NCBI GenBank assembly: GCA_963839615.1
Contig: CAWIVY010000007.1
Span: 372,001 to 436,000 of the forward strand
Direction: 5' to 3'
Origin: DASQMT01 sp963839615
GTDB lineage: Bacteria > Actinomycetota > Thermoleophilia > Solirubrobacterales > Solirubrobacteraceae
Length of the DNA: 64,000 nucleotides
The notes under the pieces: model-generated
Told to the model about the DNA's origin: nothing
What the model saw: the letters and a program-made list of their open reading frames with translations, nothing else
The model's database searches: none
Position numbers and translations under genes: made by a program
In this document: positions 36,682-48,656 of the stretch, one piece after another
How the letters are laid out: every line of letters begins with the position of its first letter
Numbering within the stretch: the stretch's first letter is position 1

Positions 36682-38127
36682 AACCGCTCCGCCAGCCCGG
36701 CCGCCTCGAGCGGGTGCTGCCGGTAGATGCCCGGGACCTCGCCGCACAGCCGCGGGGTCGGCATGACCTTGCCCGGGTTGGCGAGCCCGCGCGGGTCGAA
36801 CGAGCAGCGCAGCCGCTGGAACGCGTCGAGATCGGCCTCGCCGAACATCTTCGGCATGTGCTTCTTCTTGTCGACGCCGACGCCGTGCTCGCCCGTGATC
36901 GAGCCGCCCGCCTCCAGGCAGGCGTCGAGGATCCGGCCCGAGAGCTCCTCGGCCCGCTCGGCCTCGCCCTCGTTGCGGCCGTCGAAGCAGACGAGCGGAT
37001 GCAGGTTGCCGTCGCCGGCGTGGAAGACGTTCGCGACGACCATGCCGTACTCCTCCGCGAGCGCGTCGATCGCCTCGAGCACCTCGGGCAGCTTCGTCCG
37101 CGGGATCACCCCGTCCTGCACGAAGTAGTTGGGCGAGATGCGTCCCATCGCCGGGAACGCGGCCTTGCGCGTCTTCCAGAACAGCTGCCGCTCCGTCTCG
37201 TCGCGCGCGACGCGCACGTCGTCGGAGCCGCAGCGCTCGCACAGCGCCACGACCTGGTCGAAGCGCGTCTCGCACTCCTGCTCGGCCCCGTCGAGCTCGA
37301 CGAGCAGCGCCGCGCCGCGGCCGACCGGGTAGCCGGCGTGCGCCATCTGCTCGCTCGCCTCGATCGCGACGCGGTCCATCATCTCGATCGCGCCGGGGAC
37401 GACGCCCGACTGCACGATCTCCGAGACCGCCTCGCCGGCCGCGTGCGTGGAGTCGAAGAAGGCGACGAGCGTCCGCACCGACTCCGGCGCGGGCATCACG
37501 CGCAGCCAGACCTTGGTCGCGATCCCGAGCGTGCCCTCCGAGCCGACGAACGCGCCCAGGAGGTCGTAGCCGGGCGCGTCGAGCTCGCGGCCGCCGAGCA
37601 CGACCAGCTCGCCGTCGGGGAGCACGACCTCGAGGCCGCAGACGTAGTTCGTCGTGAAGCCGTACTTGAAGCAGTGCGCGCCACCGGAGTTCTCGGCCAC
37701 GTTGCCGCCGATCGAGCAGACGATCTGCGAGCTGGGATCGGGCGGGTAGAAGAAGTCGGGCGCGACCGCGCTCGAGACCGCGATGTTCGTCACGCCCGGC
37801 TCGACGCAGACGCGCTGGTTGGCCAGGTCGACCTCCAGCACGCGCTTCATCCGCGACGTCACGATCAGCACGCCGTCCGCGACCGGCAGGGCGCCGCCCG
37901 AGAGCCCCGAGCCAGAGCCGCGCGCCACCCACGGGACGTCCTCCTCGGCGCACGCCCTGCACGCAGGCCTGGACCTGCTCGGCGCTGCCGGGGAGGACCG
38001 CTACGGCGGGCAGCGCCGAGTACTGCAGCAGCCCGTCGGACTCATACGTCCGCAGCTGGTGCTCGGCCGTGTAGCACCAGCGGTCCCCGACTATCTCGCG
38101 TAGCCGGCCGGTTAGACGACCATCCAC
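36678..38127 (-). CDS. glcD: Glycolate oxidase FAD-linked catalytic subunit, with a frame break
   Basis: Oxidises glycolate (or D-lactate) to glyoxylate (or pyruvate). The first 57 or so residues (VDGRLTGRLREIVGDRWCYT and following) are in one frame; from ACAEEDVPWVARGSGSGLSG onward the protein is in the next. One extra base in the C-run at 37955-37957 explains this; repaired length is about 482 residues. FAD domain GGNVAENSGGAHCFKYG and the C-terminal HAGDGNLHPL and GEHGVGVDKK are present. The GTG start overlaps the permease gene by 16 bases. Confidence 0.9.
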
Positions 38128-39776
38128 GAAAGTACCGACGTCGATTGGAGGTATACGAGCACGCACATGATCAGCACGAGGAAGATGCTCCATCCAAGCA
38201 CGCGCCGGAAGAGCTCGCCCTCGCGGCCGCCCATGCCCACGGCCGCCGCGCCGATCGCCAGGTTCTGTGGCGAGATCATCTTGCCGAGCACGCCGCCGGA
38301 GGAGTTCGCCGCCGCCAGCAGCGTCGGATCGAGCCCCGCCTCCTTGGCCGCCGACACCTGGAGCGCGCCGAACAGGGAGTTCGAGCTGGTGTCCGAGCCG
38401 GTGACGGCGACGCCGAGCCAGCCGATGATCGAGGACAGGAACGCCAGGAACCCGCCGGCGCCCGCGATCCAGAGGCCGAGCGTGATCGTCTGGCCGGAGA
38501 AGTTCATCACGTAGGCGAGCGAGAGCACGGCCGCAACCGTGAGCGTCGCCCACTTGAGCTGGTCCAGCGAGCGGCCGAAGACGCCCAGGGCACGCCCGGG
38601 CGATACGCGCAGCGCCAGCATCGTGATCAGGCCGGCAACGAGCAGCAGGGTGCCGGCGGCGTTCGCCCAGTTGAACTTGAACGTGACCGCCGAGAGGGGC
38701 TCGCCGTCCGCGTTCGTCAGGTCCAATCCGGGCCAGTCGAACTCGACGGTCAACCCGTCGAGGAAGTCCTTGATCGGGCCCCACTGGGCCACGGCGAAGA
38801 CGGCGATGATGATCAGGTACGGCGCGTAGGCGCCGAAGATCTCGCCGCGGGAGTCGGGATGGTCGTCGTCCTTGCGCCGCACCTCGGCCTCGAGCGTGCT
38901 GTCGGCGACGGCGGCGCCGGCGATCGCCGGGCCGCGCTGGATGCGCTCCCCGTGGAGCGGCTCGCTCGGGTTCCACACCTGGAGCAGTGCGACGATCGCG
39001 CCGGTCGAGAGGAGCGAGGCGACGATGTCGGTGAGCTCGACCGAGATGTAGTTCGAGCAGGCGAACTGCGCCACGGCGAAGACGAAGCCGCCGACGACGG
39101 CGGCGGGCCATGCCTGGCGGACGCCGCGCATGCCGTCGACCATGCCGATCAGGATCAGCGGCACGAACAGGGCGAGCAGCGGCGTCTGGCGCCCGACCAT
39201 CGCGCCGAGGTCCTCCTTCGGAAGCCCGGTGATCTCGCTGAGCGTGATGATCGGGATCGCGATCGCGCCGAACGCGACGGGCGCGGTGTTCGCGACGAGT
39301 GCGACCGCGGCGGCCTTGATCGGCTCGAATCCGAGCGCGATCAGCATCACGGCCGTGATCGCGACCGGGGTGCCGAAGCCGGCGAGCGCCTCGAGCAGCG
39401 CGCCGAAGCAGAAGGCGATGATGACCGCCTGGACGCGCTGGTCGTCCGAGATGCGACCGAACGATCGCCGCAGCACCGCGAAGTGCCCGGTGGTGACGGT
39501 CATGTTGTAGATCCAGATCGCCATCCAGACGATGAACATGATCGGGAACAGGCCGAAGACGGCCCCCTCGATGCCCGAGTCGAACGCCTGGCCGGCGGGC
39601 ATCGAGTAGACGACGATCGCGACGATCAGCGCCACCGCCAGGGCGGACAGCGCCGCCCAGTGCGCGGCGAGCTTGACACCGCCCAGGAGGATGAAGAGCG
39701 TCAGCAGCGGCAGCGCCGCGAAGATGACGCTGAGCCCGAGTGAGTCTCCTACGGGGTCGTAGACCTGCTGATACAT
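38112..39776 (-). CDS. lctP: L-lactate/glycolate permease
   Basis: 554-residue LctP-family carrier with 12 or more hydrophobic helices. GALLEALAGFGTPVAITAVM and SNSLFGALQVSAAKEAGLDP are family signatures. First gene of the lctP-glcDEF-aceB set; the close relative GlcA imports glycolate, which fits the operon. It is one of few genes here with a strong Shine-Dalgarno sequence. Confidence 0.92.
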   Translation of the reverse strand: MYQQVYDPVGDSLGLSVIFAALPLLTLFILLGGVKLAAHWAALSALAVALIVAIVVYSMPAGQAFDSGIEGAVFGLFPIMFIVWMAIWIYNMTVTTGHFAVLRRSFGRISDDQRVQAVIIAFCFGALLEALAGFGTPVAITAVMLIALGFEPIKAAAVALVANTAPVAFGAIAIPIITLSEITGLPKEDLGAMVGRQTPLLALFVPLILIGMVDGMRGVRQAWPAAVVGGFVFAVAQFACSNYISVELTDIVASLLSTGAIVALLQVWNPSEPLHGERIQRGPAIAGAAVADSTLEAEVRRKDDDHPDSRGEIFGAYAPYLIIIAVFAVAQWGPIKDFLDGLTVEFDWPGLDLTNADGEPLSAVTFKFNWANAAGTLLLVAGLITMLALRVSPGRALGVFGRSLDQLKWATLTVAAVLSLAYVMNFSGQTITLGLWIAGAGGFLAFLSSIIGWLGVAVTGSDTSSNSLFGALQVSAAKEAGLDPTLLAAANSSGGVLGKMISPQNLAIGAAAVGMGGREGELFRRVLGWSIFLVLIMCVLVYLQSTSVLSWMVV

Positions 39777-39782
39777 CCGTCG

Positions 39783-39789
39783 CCTCCCC
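39783..39789 (-). promoter_or_regulatory. Shine-Dalgarno GGGGAGG of lctP
   Basis: Minus-strand GGGGAGG, 6 bases before the ATG. It contrasts with most transcription-unit heads in the window, which lack such a site. Confidence 0.65.
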
Positions 39790-39866
39790 AGACGTTCGGT
39801 TCGCTAGCTGACGCGTTACCCGGGTCGTGCGCGATGCAACCGGTCGAAGCACGCCTCGACGGCGAC

Positions 39867-39872
39867 TACGCT
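39867..39872 (+). promoter_or_regulatory. -10 hexamer TACGCT of the lutA-like gene
   Basis: Ends 9 bases before ATG 39882 and supports that start over the in-frame ATG at 39834. Confidence 0.5.
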
Positions 39873-39881
39873 TCGCGTCGG

Positions 39882-40553
39882 ATGCGGGTCGCGCTGTTCA
39901 TCACGTGCTTCAACGACACGCTCTTCCCCGATGCCGGCCGCGCGACCGTCGCCCTGCTCGAGCGGCTCGGGTGCGAGGTCGAGTTCCGGCCCGAGCAGAC
40001 CTGCTGCGGCCAGATGCACGGCAACTCGGGCTATGAGGCGGGGCCGATGCTGGAACGGTTCGAGCGCGTGTTCGCGGGGGCCGAGGTGGTGGTCTCGCCG
40101 AGCGCCTCGTGCGTCGGATTCGTGCGCGAGCGGCTGGCGGGCGGTCCGCCGGTCTACGAGCTCTCCGAGTTCGTCGTCGACGTGCTCGGGGTCGAGGACG
40201 TGGGGGCCTCGTTCCCGCACCGCGTGACCCTGCATCCGACGTGCCACTCGCTGCGCGGGCTCAAGGTCGGCGACCGGCCGCAGCGGCTGCTGCGGGCCGT
40301 GCGCGGGATCGACCTGGTGGAGCTCGGCGACGCGGAGGAGTGCTGCGGCTTCGGCGGGACGTTCGCGGTCAAGAACGCCGACACGTCGATGGCGATGCTG
40401 GGCGACAAGCTGCGGCGCGTGCTCGACACCCGCGCGGAGGTCTGCACGGCGGTCGACACGTCCTGCCTGATGCACATCGGCGGCGCACTCGAGCGCCAGC
40501 GCGCGGGCGTGCGCGTCATGCACTTCGCGGAGATCCTGGCGGCCCAGGAGTGA
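39882..40553 (+). CDS. lutA: LutA/YkgE-like iron-sulfur (CCG-domain) protein
   Basis: 223 residues. Two CCG cysteine domains: CCGQMHGNSGYE near residue 43 and later HPTCHSLRGLK with CCGFGGTFAVKN. LutA is one of three proteins for L-lactate oxidation; lutB and lutC are not found next to it, so the role may differ. It is divergent from the glycolate operon, and its start is set by the TACGCT hexamer. The stop overlaps the peptidase GTG. Confidence 0.85.
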   Translation: MRVALFITCFNDTLFPDAGRATVALLERLGCEVEFRPEQTCCGQMHGNSGYEAGPMLERFERVFAGAEVVVSPSASCVGFVRERLAGGPPVYELSEFVVDVLGVEDVGASFPHRVTLHPTCHSLRGLKVGDRPQRLLRAVRGIDLVELGDAEECCGFGGTFAVKNADTSMAMLGDKLRRVLDTRAEVCTAVDTSCLMHIGGALERQRAGVRVMHFAEILAAQE

Positions 40554-41824
40554 TCCGTCCGCTGGTGCTGGCGCTCGCCGTACTGGCAGCGGGCGCCGCT
40601 CCGGCCGCCGCCGGCGAGCCGGACGCGACCGCGCCCGCGTACGAGGTGGCGCTCAGCGGCTCCGAGCGGGGCCGCCACTGGACCGGGCGCGAGACGATCT
40701 CGTTCACGAATCCCGGAGCGGCGCCGCTCGACCGGATCTGGATCCGGCTCTGGGGCAACGGCGGCAACGGCTGCGCCTCGCCCCGGCCCGTGCAGATCGC
40801 CGCGGTGGCCGGCGCCACGGCGGGCCCGGCCCGGGTGTTCTGCAGCGCGATCCCGCTGCAGCTGGACGCCGCGCTCGCGCCGGGCGCCCGCGGCAGCGTC
40901 TCGTTCGACGTCGACATCCGCGCCCCGCACCGGCCGGGGCGCTTCGGCCGCCGCGGCCGGACGGCGTTCTTCTCCAACGCCATCCCTGCTCTGGCGCACC
41001 TCGAGGGCGGCACGTTCCGGCTGGACCGCTACTTCCCGGAGGGCGAGGCCTGGACCTACCCGGCTGCCGACTGGCACGTGAGGCTGGACGCGCCCAGCGG
41101 CGTCTCCGTCGCCGCGCCGGGGGTGCGCCAGGCCGACGGCAGCCGCCGGCTGGAGCACGGCCGCGACTACTCGTTCGTCGCGGGCCGGCTGCGGTCGGTC
41201 CACGACGACATCGGCGGCGTCGCGGTGACCGTCTGGGGTGCCAGCGGCAGGCGCGGCCTCAACCTCGCCGGCGTGCTGCGGATGGCGCGCCGCCGGCTCC
41301 CGCGGCTGGCAGCCCTGTTCGGGCCCTACGGCTGGCCCGACCTGCAGATCGTCGTCACCGACGACGCCGCGATGGAGCACACCGGCCTGATCATGACGCC
41401 GGCGGTCGACTACGTCGTCACCCATGAGCTCGCGCACGAGTGGTGGTACGCGCTGATCTCCGACGACCAGGCGGAGGCGCCGTGGCTCGACGAGGCGTTC
41501 GCGTCCTACGCCGAGGAGGTCGCCGGAGCGCAGATCGGGCCGTGGTGCCGCCGCTCGGGGCCGGGCGCCCGCCTGGTCACGCGCGGCACGGCGTATTTCC
41601 GCGGCCGGCGCTACGCCGGCTACGGAGCGATCTACGCCGAGGGCGCGTGCCTGCTCGACCTGCTGCGCAGGCGCATGGGCCGGGCGGTCTTCGAGGCGGC
41701 GCTACGCGACTACGCGCTCGCCAACCGCTACGGCTGGTCGACGGCCGCCGAGTTCCGCGCCGCGATGGACGCCGCATCGCCGGTGTCGCTCGACGACCTC
41801 TGGCGGCGCTACCGCGTTCAGTAG
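40550..41824 (+). CDS. Secreted M1-family metallopeptidase
   Basis: 424 residues. Signal peptide (about 1-22), a beta-rich N-terminal domain, then the gluzincin motif HELAHEWW with the distal zinc Glu in WLDEAFASYAEE, about 19 residues later as in M1 aminopeptidases. The usual GAMEN exopeptidase loop is not visible, although AMEHTGLI may be a variant of it. The start GTG overlaps the lutA stop. Substrate unknown. Confidence 0.8.
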   Translation: MIRPLVLALAVLAAGAAPAAAGEPDATAPAYEVALSGSERGRHWTGRETISFTNPGAAPLDRIWIRLWGNGGNGCASPRPVQIAAVAGATAGPARVFCSAIPLQLDAALAPGARGSVSFDVDIRAPHRPGRFGRRGRTAFFSNAIPALAHLEGGTFRLDRYFPEGEAWTYPAADWHVRLDAPSGVSVAAPGVRQADGSRRLEHGRDYSFVAGRLRSVHDDIGGVAVTVWGASGRRGLNLAGVLRMARRRLPRLAALFGPYGWPDLQIVVTDDAAMEHTGLIMTPAVDYVVTHELAHEWWYALISDDQAEAPWLDEAFASYAEEVAGAQIGPWCRRSGPGARLVTRGTAYFRGRRYAGYGAIYAEGACLLDLLRRRMGRAVFEAALRDYALANRYGWSTAAEFRAAMDAASPVSLDDLWRRYRVQ

Positions 41825-42729
41825 GCCGTCGTCCGCGCCCGGTGCCGCGGGTGGGCCTTGTAGCGCGGCTCGCCGCCGCGGTGCCAGAGCGCGTTGTCGA
41901 CCGCGGTCGCGGTCGTCGCCTCGTGGGCCGCCACGAGCAGCTCGACCGCGTGCAGCGCACAGGCGCGGATCTCGACCTCCTCGGGAGCGTCGTGTTCGAT
42001 CAGGTCCCCGCGGTCGATCCGCGCGACCAGCCCGGGGTCGAACTCGAGCACGCCGTCGATGCGGAGCACGTGCGGAACGAGGTTGTCGGCGAACAAGGTC
42101 AGCGCTGCGAGGTCGGCCGCGGGCGCGATGCCCTGCAGGTGCAGGTCGGCGGCGGCGAGCTGGGCGCGCTTGAAGAACGGCACGGGCATGCCGTCATAGG
42201 GCGAGACGTCGAGCCAGGTCGGCAGGCTCGCCAGCCGCTCCGCGAGCGCGACGGCGGAGCCGTCGCCGCTGCGGGCGAGGGCGAGGAAGGAGCCGCCGTG
42301 GCGGTCGCGCACGTGGGCGCCGAGCTCGCGCAGCGCCCGCGCGAACAGCGCCATCAGCTCGTGCTCGGGATCCTGCCCGCCGAACGTCGCCGCCGCCGCG
42401 GCCGCATCGACCTCCGCCAGCGCCTCCGCATCCCAGGGCCCGCGCGCCCTCAAGCCGGCCTCGACGGTGCGGAAGCCCGAGAGCCCCGGCGGCTTGCGCA
42501 GCGTCGGGAACCAGCCCGAGCCGAAGTTGACGGCGTTGAGCTGCAGCCCGAAGGCGGCGCGCTGCTCGTCCGTCGCGCCCTGCGCCAGGTCGGGCGCCGG
42601 CGGGGACTCCGCCGGCAGCGTCCGCGCGTAGGCCGGGATCGCCGAGTCCACGATCCGCACCTGGCGTGCGGCGCCGGCGACGCGCGCACAGGCGGCGCGG
42701 ATCTCGTCCGGGAGCGACATGGGCGGCAT
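41818..42729 (-). CDS. Queuosine salvage protein (Qng1/DUF2419 family)
   Basis: About 300-303 residues (ATG 42729 or 42720). The patterns LDVSPYDGMPVPFFKRAQLA, LTLFADNLVPHVLR and LIEHDAPEEVEIRACALHAV with the AVDNALW ending match the queuosine-salvage family, whose members cleave queuosine 5'-phosphate to free queuine. Known mainly from eukaryotes and scattered bacteria. It overlaps the convergent peptidase end by 7 bases. No tgt or queuosine-synthesis gene is in the window. Confidence 0.78.
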   Translation of the reverse strand: MPPMSLPDEIRAACARVAGAARQVRIVDSAIPAYARTLPAESPPAPDLAQGATDEQRAAFGLQLNAVNFGSGWFPTLRKPPGLSGFRTVEAGLRARGPWDAEALAEVDAAAAAATFGGQDPEHELMALFARALRELGAHVRDRHGGSFLALARSGDGSAVALAERLASLPTWLDVSPYDGMPVPFFKRAQLAAADLHLQGIAPAADLAALTLFADNLVPHVLRIDGVLEFDPGLVARIDRGDLIEHDAPEEVEIRACALHAVELLVAAHEATTATAVDNALWHRGGEPRYKAHPRHRARTTAY

Positions 42730-42752
42730 CGTGGCATGGGACGATCCGCGGC

Positions 42753-43160
42753 ATGGCCGAGCTCTCCGACAGCGTCCGCGCGCTCCTGGGGCGCGCCAAC
42801 TTCGCCCACGTCGCCACGGTGCTCCCGAGCGGGGCGCCGCACAGCGTCCCGGTCTGGATCGCGCTCGAGGGCGACCGCATCGCCTTCTTCACCCAGGCGG
42901 GATCGCGCAAGGCGCGCAACCTCGCCGCCGATCCGCGCGTGGCGATCTCGATCGTCGACCACGACGAGCCGTACAAGATGGCCCAGGTCCGCGGTCGCGT
43001 GGTCGAGACCGTCGGCGGGGACGCGGCGCTCGAGATCATGGACCGGATGTCGCTGCGCTACACGGGCAAGCCGTTCCCGGTGCGCTCCGGCATCGCGCTG
43101 CTCGTCGAGCCGGAGAAGGTGTTCGAGATGCAGCTGCCGTTCGAGCACACGCCCGCTTAG
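42753..43160 (+). CDS. PPOX-fold (F420/FMN-dependent) family protein
   Basis: 135-residue split beta-barrel protein: FAHVATVLPSGAPHSVPVW and RKARNLAADPRVAISIVD are typical of actinobacterial F420-dependent or PPOX-class enzymes. The PPOX fold is sure, the cofactor is not. The ATG at 42753 lies 23 bases from the divergent Qng1 start, so their promoters overlap. Its TAG stop overlaps the MocR gene end by 4 bases. Confidence 0.8.
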   Translation: MAELSDSVRALLGRANFAHVATVLPSGAPHSVPVWIALEGDRIAFFTQAGSRKARNLAADPRVAISIVDHDEPYKMAQVRGRVVETVGGDAALEIMDRMSLRYTGKPFPVRSGIALLVEPEKVFEMQLPFEHTPA

Positions 43161-44608
43161 GCAACGAGCGCCGGCGGCGCCGTGGCCGAACGGCCGCCGT
43201 CGGCGGCGACCGTGCGCCAGGTGACGGCGATGCGCTCGACGGCTTCGACGAGGTCCGCCGCGGCGAGCGTGTAGGGGATGCGCAGGAAGCGCTCGAAGGC
43301 TCCGTCGACGCCGAAGCGCGGCCCGGCGGCCAGGTGCAGCCCGTGCTGGGACGCGGCGGCGGCGAGGGCGCTGCTGCGCGGGGCGTCGAGCTCGATCCAG
43401 AGCGACAGCCCGCCGGGCGGGAGCCGGAAGTGCCAGCCGGGCAGCGTCGCTCGAAGGGCCGCCGCGAGCGCGTCGCGGCGTTCGCGGAGGGCCGCGCGCT
43501 GGGGCACGAGGACGGCGTCGGGGTCGGCGAGCAGCTCGGTCGCCACGAGCTGCTCGACCACCGGGCTCGAGACGTCGACGGTCGCGCGCGCCAGCGCGAG
43601 CCGCTGCACGAGCGTCGGGCTCGCGCGGATCCAGCCGATCCGCAGTCCCGCCCAGAACGCCTTGCTCATCGAGCCGATCGCGATCACGGTGTCGCCGGTG
43701 CGGTCATACGCGGCCATGGGGGTTGCGCCGGCGTCCGGCCCGAGCGAGACCTCCGCGATCGTCTCGTCGACGATCAGCGGCGTCCGCGTCGCCCGCGCGA
43801 GGTCGACGAGGTCCGCGCGATCTCCGTCCGGCAGCGTCAGGCCGGTCGGGTTCTGGTGGTCCGGGATGACGTAGGCGAGCCGGGGCGCGCCCTGCCGCAG
43901 CGTCGCCGCGTGCATCTCGAGGTCCCATCCGTCCGGGCGCAACGCGACCGCCACCGGGCGCGCGCCGATCGCGCGGATCGCGTCGAGGGCGTTCGGATAG
44001 GTCGGGTGCTCGACCAGCACGCGGTCGCCCGGGCGCGCCAGCACGCGCAGCAGCAGCGTCAGCGCGTGCTGCGCGCCCGCGGTGACCAGCACCTGCTCAG
44101 GTGCCGTCGCGGCGCCGCGACGCGTGAGGTGCGCGGCGATCGCGGCGCGGAGCACCGGCAGGCCGAGCGCGTCGTAGCCCGTGCCCGGCAGGTGCCGCGG
44201 CAGCTCGGCGACGGCGGCCGCGAGCGCGTGGTGCAGCGCGCCCTCGGGCGCCGCGGTGGCCGCGGTGGCGAGGTCGATCTCGCCCGCGCCCGCCGGAGGG
44301 GCGTCCGGTGCCGGTGCGGCGCGCCGGTCCGCGGGCAGGCAGGTCCAGCTGCCGGAGCCGCGGCGGCTGGCGAGGAACCCCTCGTCGCGCAAGCGTGCGT
44401 ACGCCGCAGTGGCCGTGGTCCGGCTGACGCCGAGCGCGGCGGCGAGCTCGCGCTCCCCGGGCAGGCGCGTGCGCAGCGGCAGGCGGCCGTCCAGGACGAG
44501 CAGGCGGAGGGCGCCCGCCAGAGCCACGTATCCGGGCCCTGAGGAGCGCCACGCACCGAGGAGCCGAACGAGATGCGGCCCGCTGATCCCGCGGTCGGGG
44601 GAGATCAT
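43157..44608 (-). CDS. MocR-family regulator (GntR winged helix fused to aminotransferase-like domain)
   Basis: 483 residues. The N-terminal GntR domain (GERELAAALGVSRTTATAAY, ARLRDEGFLASRRGSGSW) is joined to a class I aminotransferase fold (TAGAQHALTLLLRVLARPGD, DHQNPTGLTLP, and the PLP lysine in GSMSKAFWAGLRIGW). MocR proteins sense PLP or a PLP adduct and control a neighbouring gene. It is divergent from a YczE-like membrane protein, the known YczR-YczE arrangement. Start ATG 44608. Confidence 0.88.
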   Translation of the reverse strand: MISPDRGISGPHLVRLLGAWRSSGPGYVALAGALRLLVLDGRLPLRTRLPGERELAAALGVSRTTATAAYARLRDEGFLASRRGSGSWTCLPADRRAAPAPDAPPAGAGEIDLATAATAAPEGALHHALAAAVAELPRHLPGTGYDALGLPVLRAAIAAHLTRRGAATAPEQVLVTAGAQHALTLLLRVLARPGDRVLVEHPTYPNALDAIRAIGARPVAVALRPDGWDLEMHAATLRQGAPRLAYVIPDHQNPTGLTLPDGDRADLVDLARATRTPLIVDETIAEVSLGPDAGATPMAAYDRTGDTVIAIGSMSKAFWAGLRIGWIRASPTLVQRLALARATVDVSSPVVEQLVATELLADPDAVLVPQRAALRERRDALAAALRATLPGWHFRLPPGGLSLWIELDAPRSSALAAAASQHGLHLAAGPRFGVDGAFERFLRIPYTLAAADLVEAVERIAVTWRTVAADGGRSATAPPALVA

Positions 44609-44613
44609 CGGAT

Positions 44614-44634
44614 CCACTGTCGCAAAAGTGGCTA
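44614..44634. promoter_or_regulatory. Probable MocR operator between the divergent genes
   Basis: Inverted repeat CCACT (44614-44618) and AGTGG (44627-44631). The right half lies in AAAAGTGGCTA, close to the AAAGTGG-type sites reported for the MocR regulator PdxR, from memory. It fills the 25-base gap between the two start codons. Confidence 0.5.
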
Positions 44635-45272
44635 TGGAAAACAATGCCACTTCGCGCCACGATGATCCGGTGCACCGCCCGACTCGCCGACTCGCCCAGC
44701 TCTATGCCGGGCTCGTGCTCTACGGCGCCAGCATGGCGCTGCAGATCCGCGCCGGGCTCGGGCTCGACCCGTGGGACGTCTTCCACCAGGGAGTCGCGGA
44801 TCGCACGGGACTGTCGTTCGGGACCGTGGTCGTGATCACCGGCGCGGTCGTGCTGCTCGCCTGGGTGCCGTTGCGCCAGCGGCCGGGGATCGGCACGGTC
44901 AGCAACGTGTTCGTGATCGGCATCGCGGTCGACGCGAGCCTCGCGCTCATCCCGGTCGCGGGCTCGACTCCCGTGGCGCTCGCGATGCTGTTCGCCGGCG
45001 TCGGGCTCAACGGCGTCGCGTCGGGCGCCTACATCGGCGCCGGCCTCGGGCCGGGGCCGCGGGACGGCCTGATGACCGGCCTCGTCCGCCGCACCGGCGG
45101 GTCGGTGCGCACCGTGCGTACGGCGATCGAGGTCACGGTGCTGGCGGTTGGCGCGGCGCTCGGCGGCACCGTCGGGCTGGGCACGGTCCTCTACGCGGTC
45201 TCGATCGGCCCGCTCGTGCACCTGCTGCTGCCGCGCCTGACGGTCCCGCAGCCCGTGCCGGCACCCGCCTGA
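44634..45272 (+). CDS. YczE/YyaS-like integral membrane protein
   Basis: 212 residues with five or so hydrophobic helices; LAQLYAGLVLYGASMALQIR, AGLGLDPWDVFHQG, and GLGPGPRDGLMTGLVRRTG are characteristic of the YczE family. Usually found next to a divergent MocR regulator, as here, which presumably controls it. Transport function and substrate are unknown. Start ATG 44634, or GTG 44628 two codons earlier. Confidence 0.82.
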   Translation: MENNATSRHDDPVHRPTRRLAQLYAGLVLYGASMALQIRAGLGLDPWDVFHQGVADRTGLSFGTVVVITGAVVLLAWVPLRQRPGIGTVSNVFVIGIAVDASLALIPVAGSTPVALAMLFAGVGLNGVASGAYIGAGLGPGPRDGLMTGLVRRTGGSVRTVRTAIEVTVLAVGAALGGTVGLGTVLYAVSIGPLVHLLLPRLTVPQPVPAPA

Positions 45273-45300
45273 CTCCGGCGGCCGCGACCGGCGCGCGCGC

Positions 45301-45306
45301 TAGCGT
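45301..45306 (+). promoter_or_regulatory. -10 hexamer TAGCGT of uvrD
   Basis: Ends 7 bases before the GTG at 45314 and fixes the start choice. No Shine-Dalgarno sequence. Confidence 0.55.
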
Positions 45307-45313
45307 GACGCGT

Positions 45314-48655
<3,342 letters not shown>

Positions 48656-48656
48656 C

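Noticed and set aside
36714..39743. Plus-strand frame of 1009 residues opposite glcD and lctP
   Set aside because: Antisense shadow with Asp/Arg/His-rich composition; glcD and lctP motifs are clear on the other strand.
35590..39852. 1420-residue minus-strand frame through the glycolate locus
   Set aside because: Mixture of glcE, the N-terminus of glcD and shadow of lctP; not one gene.
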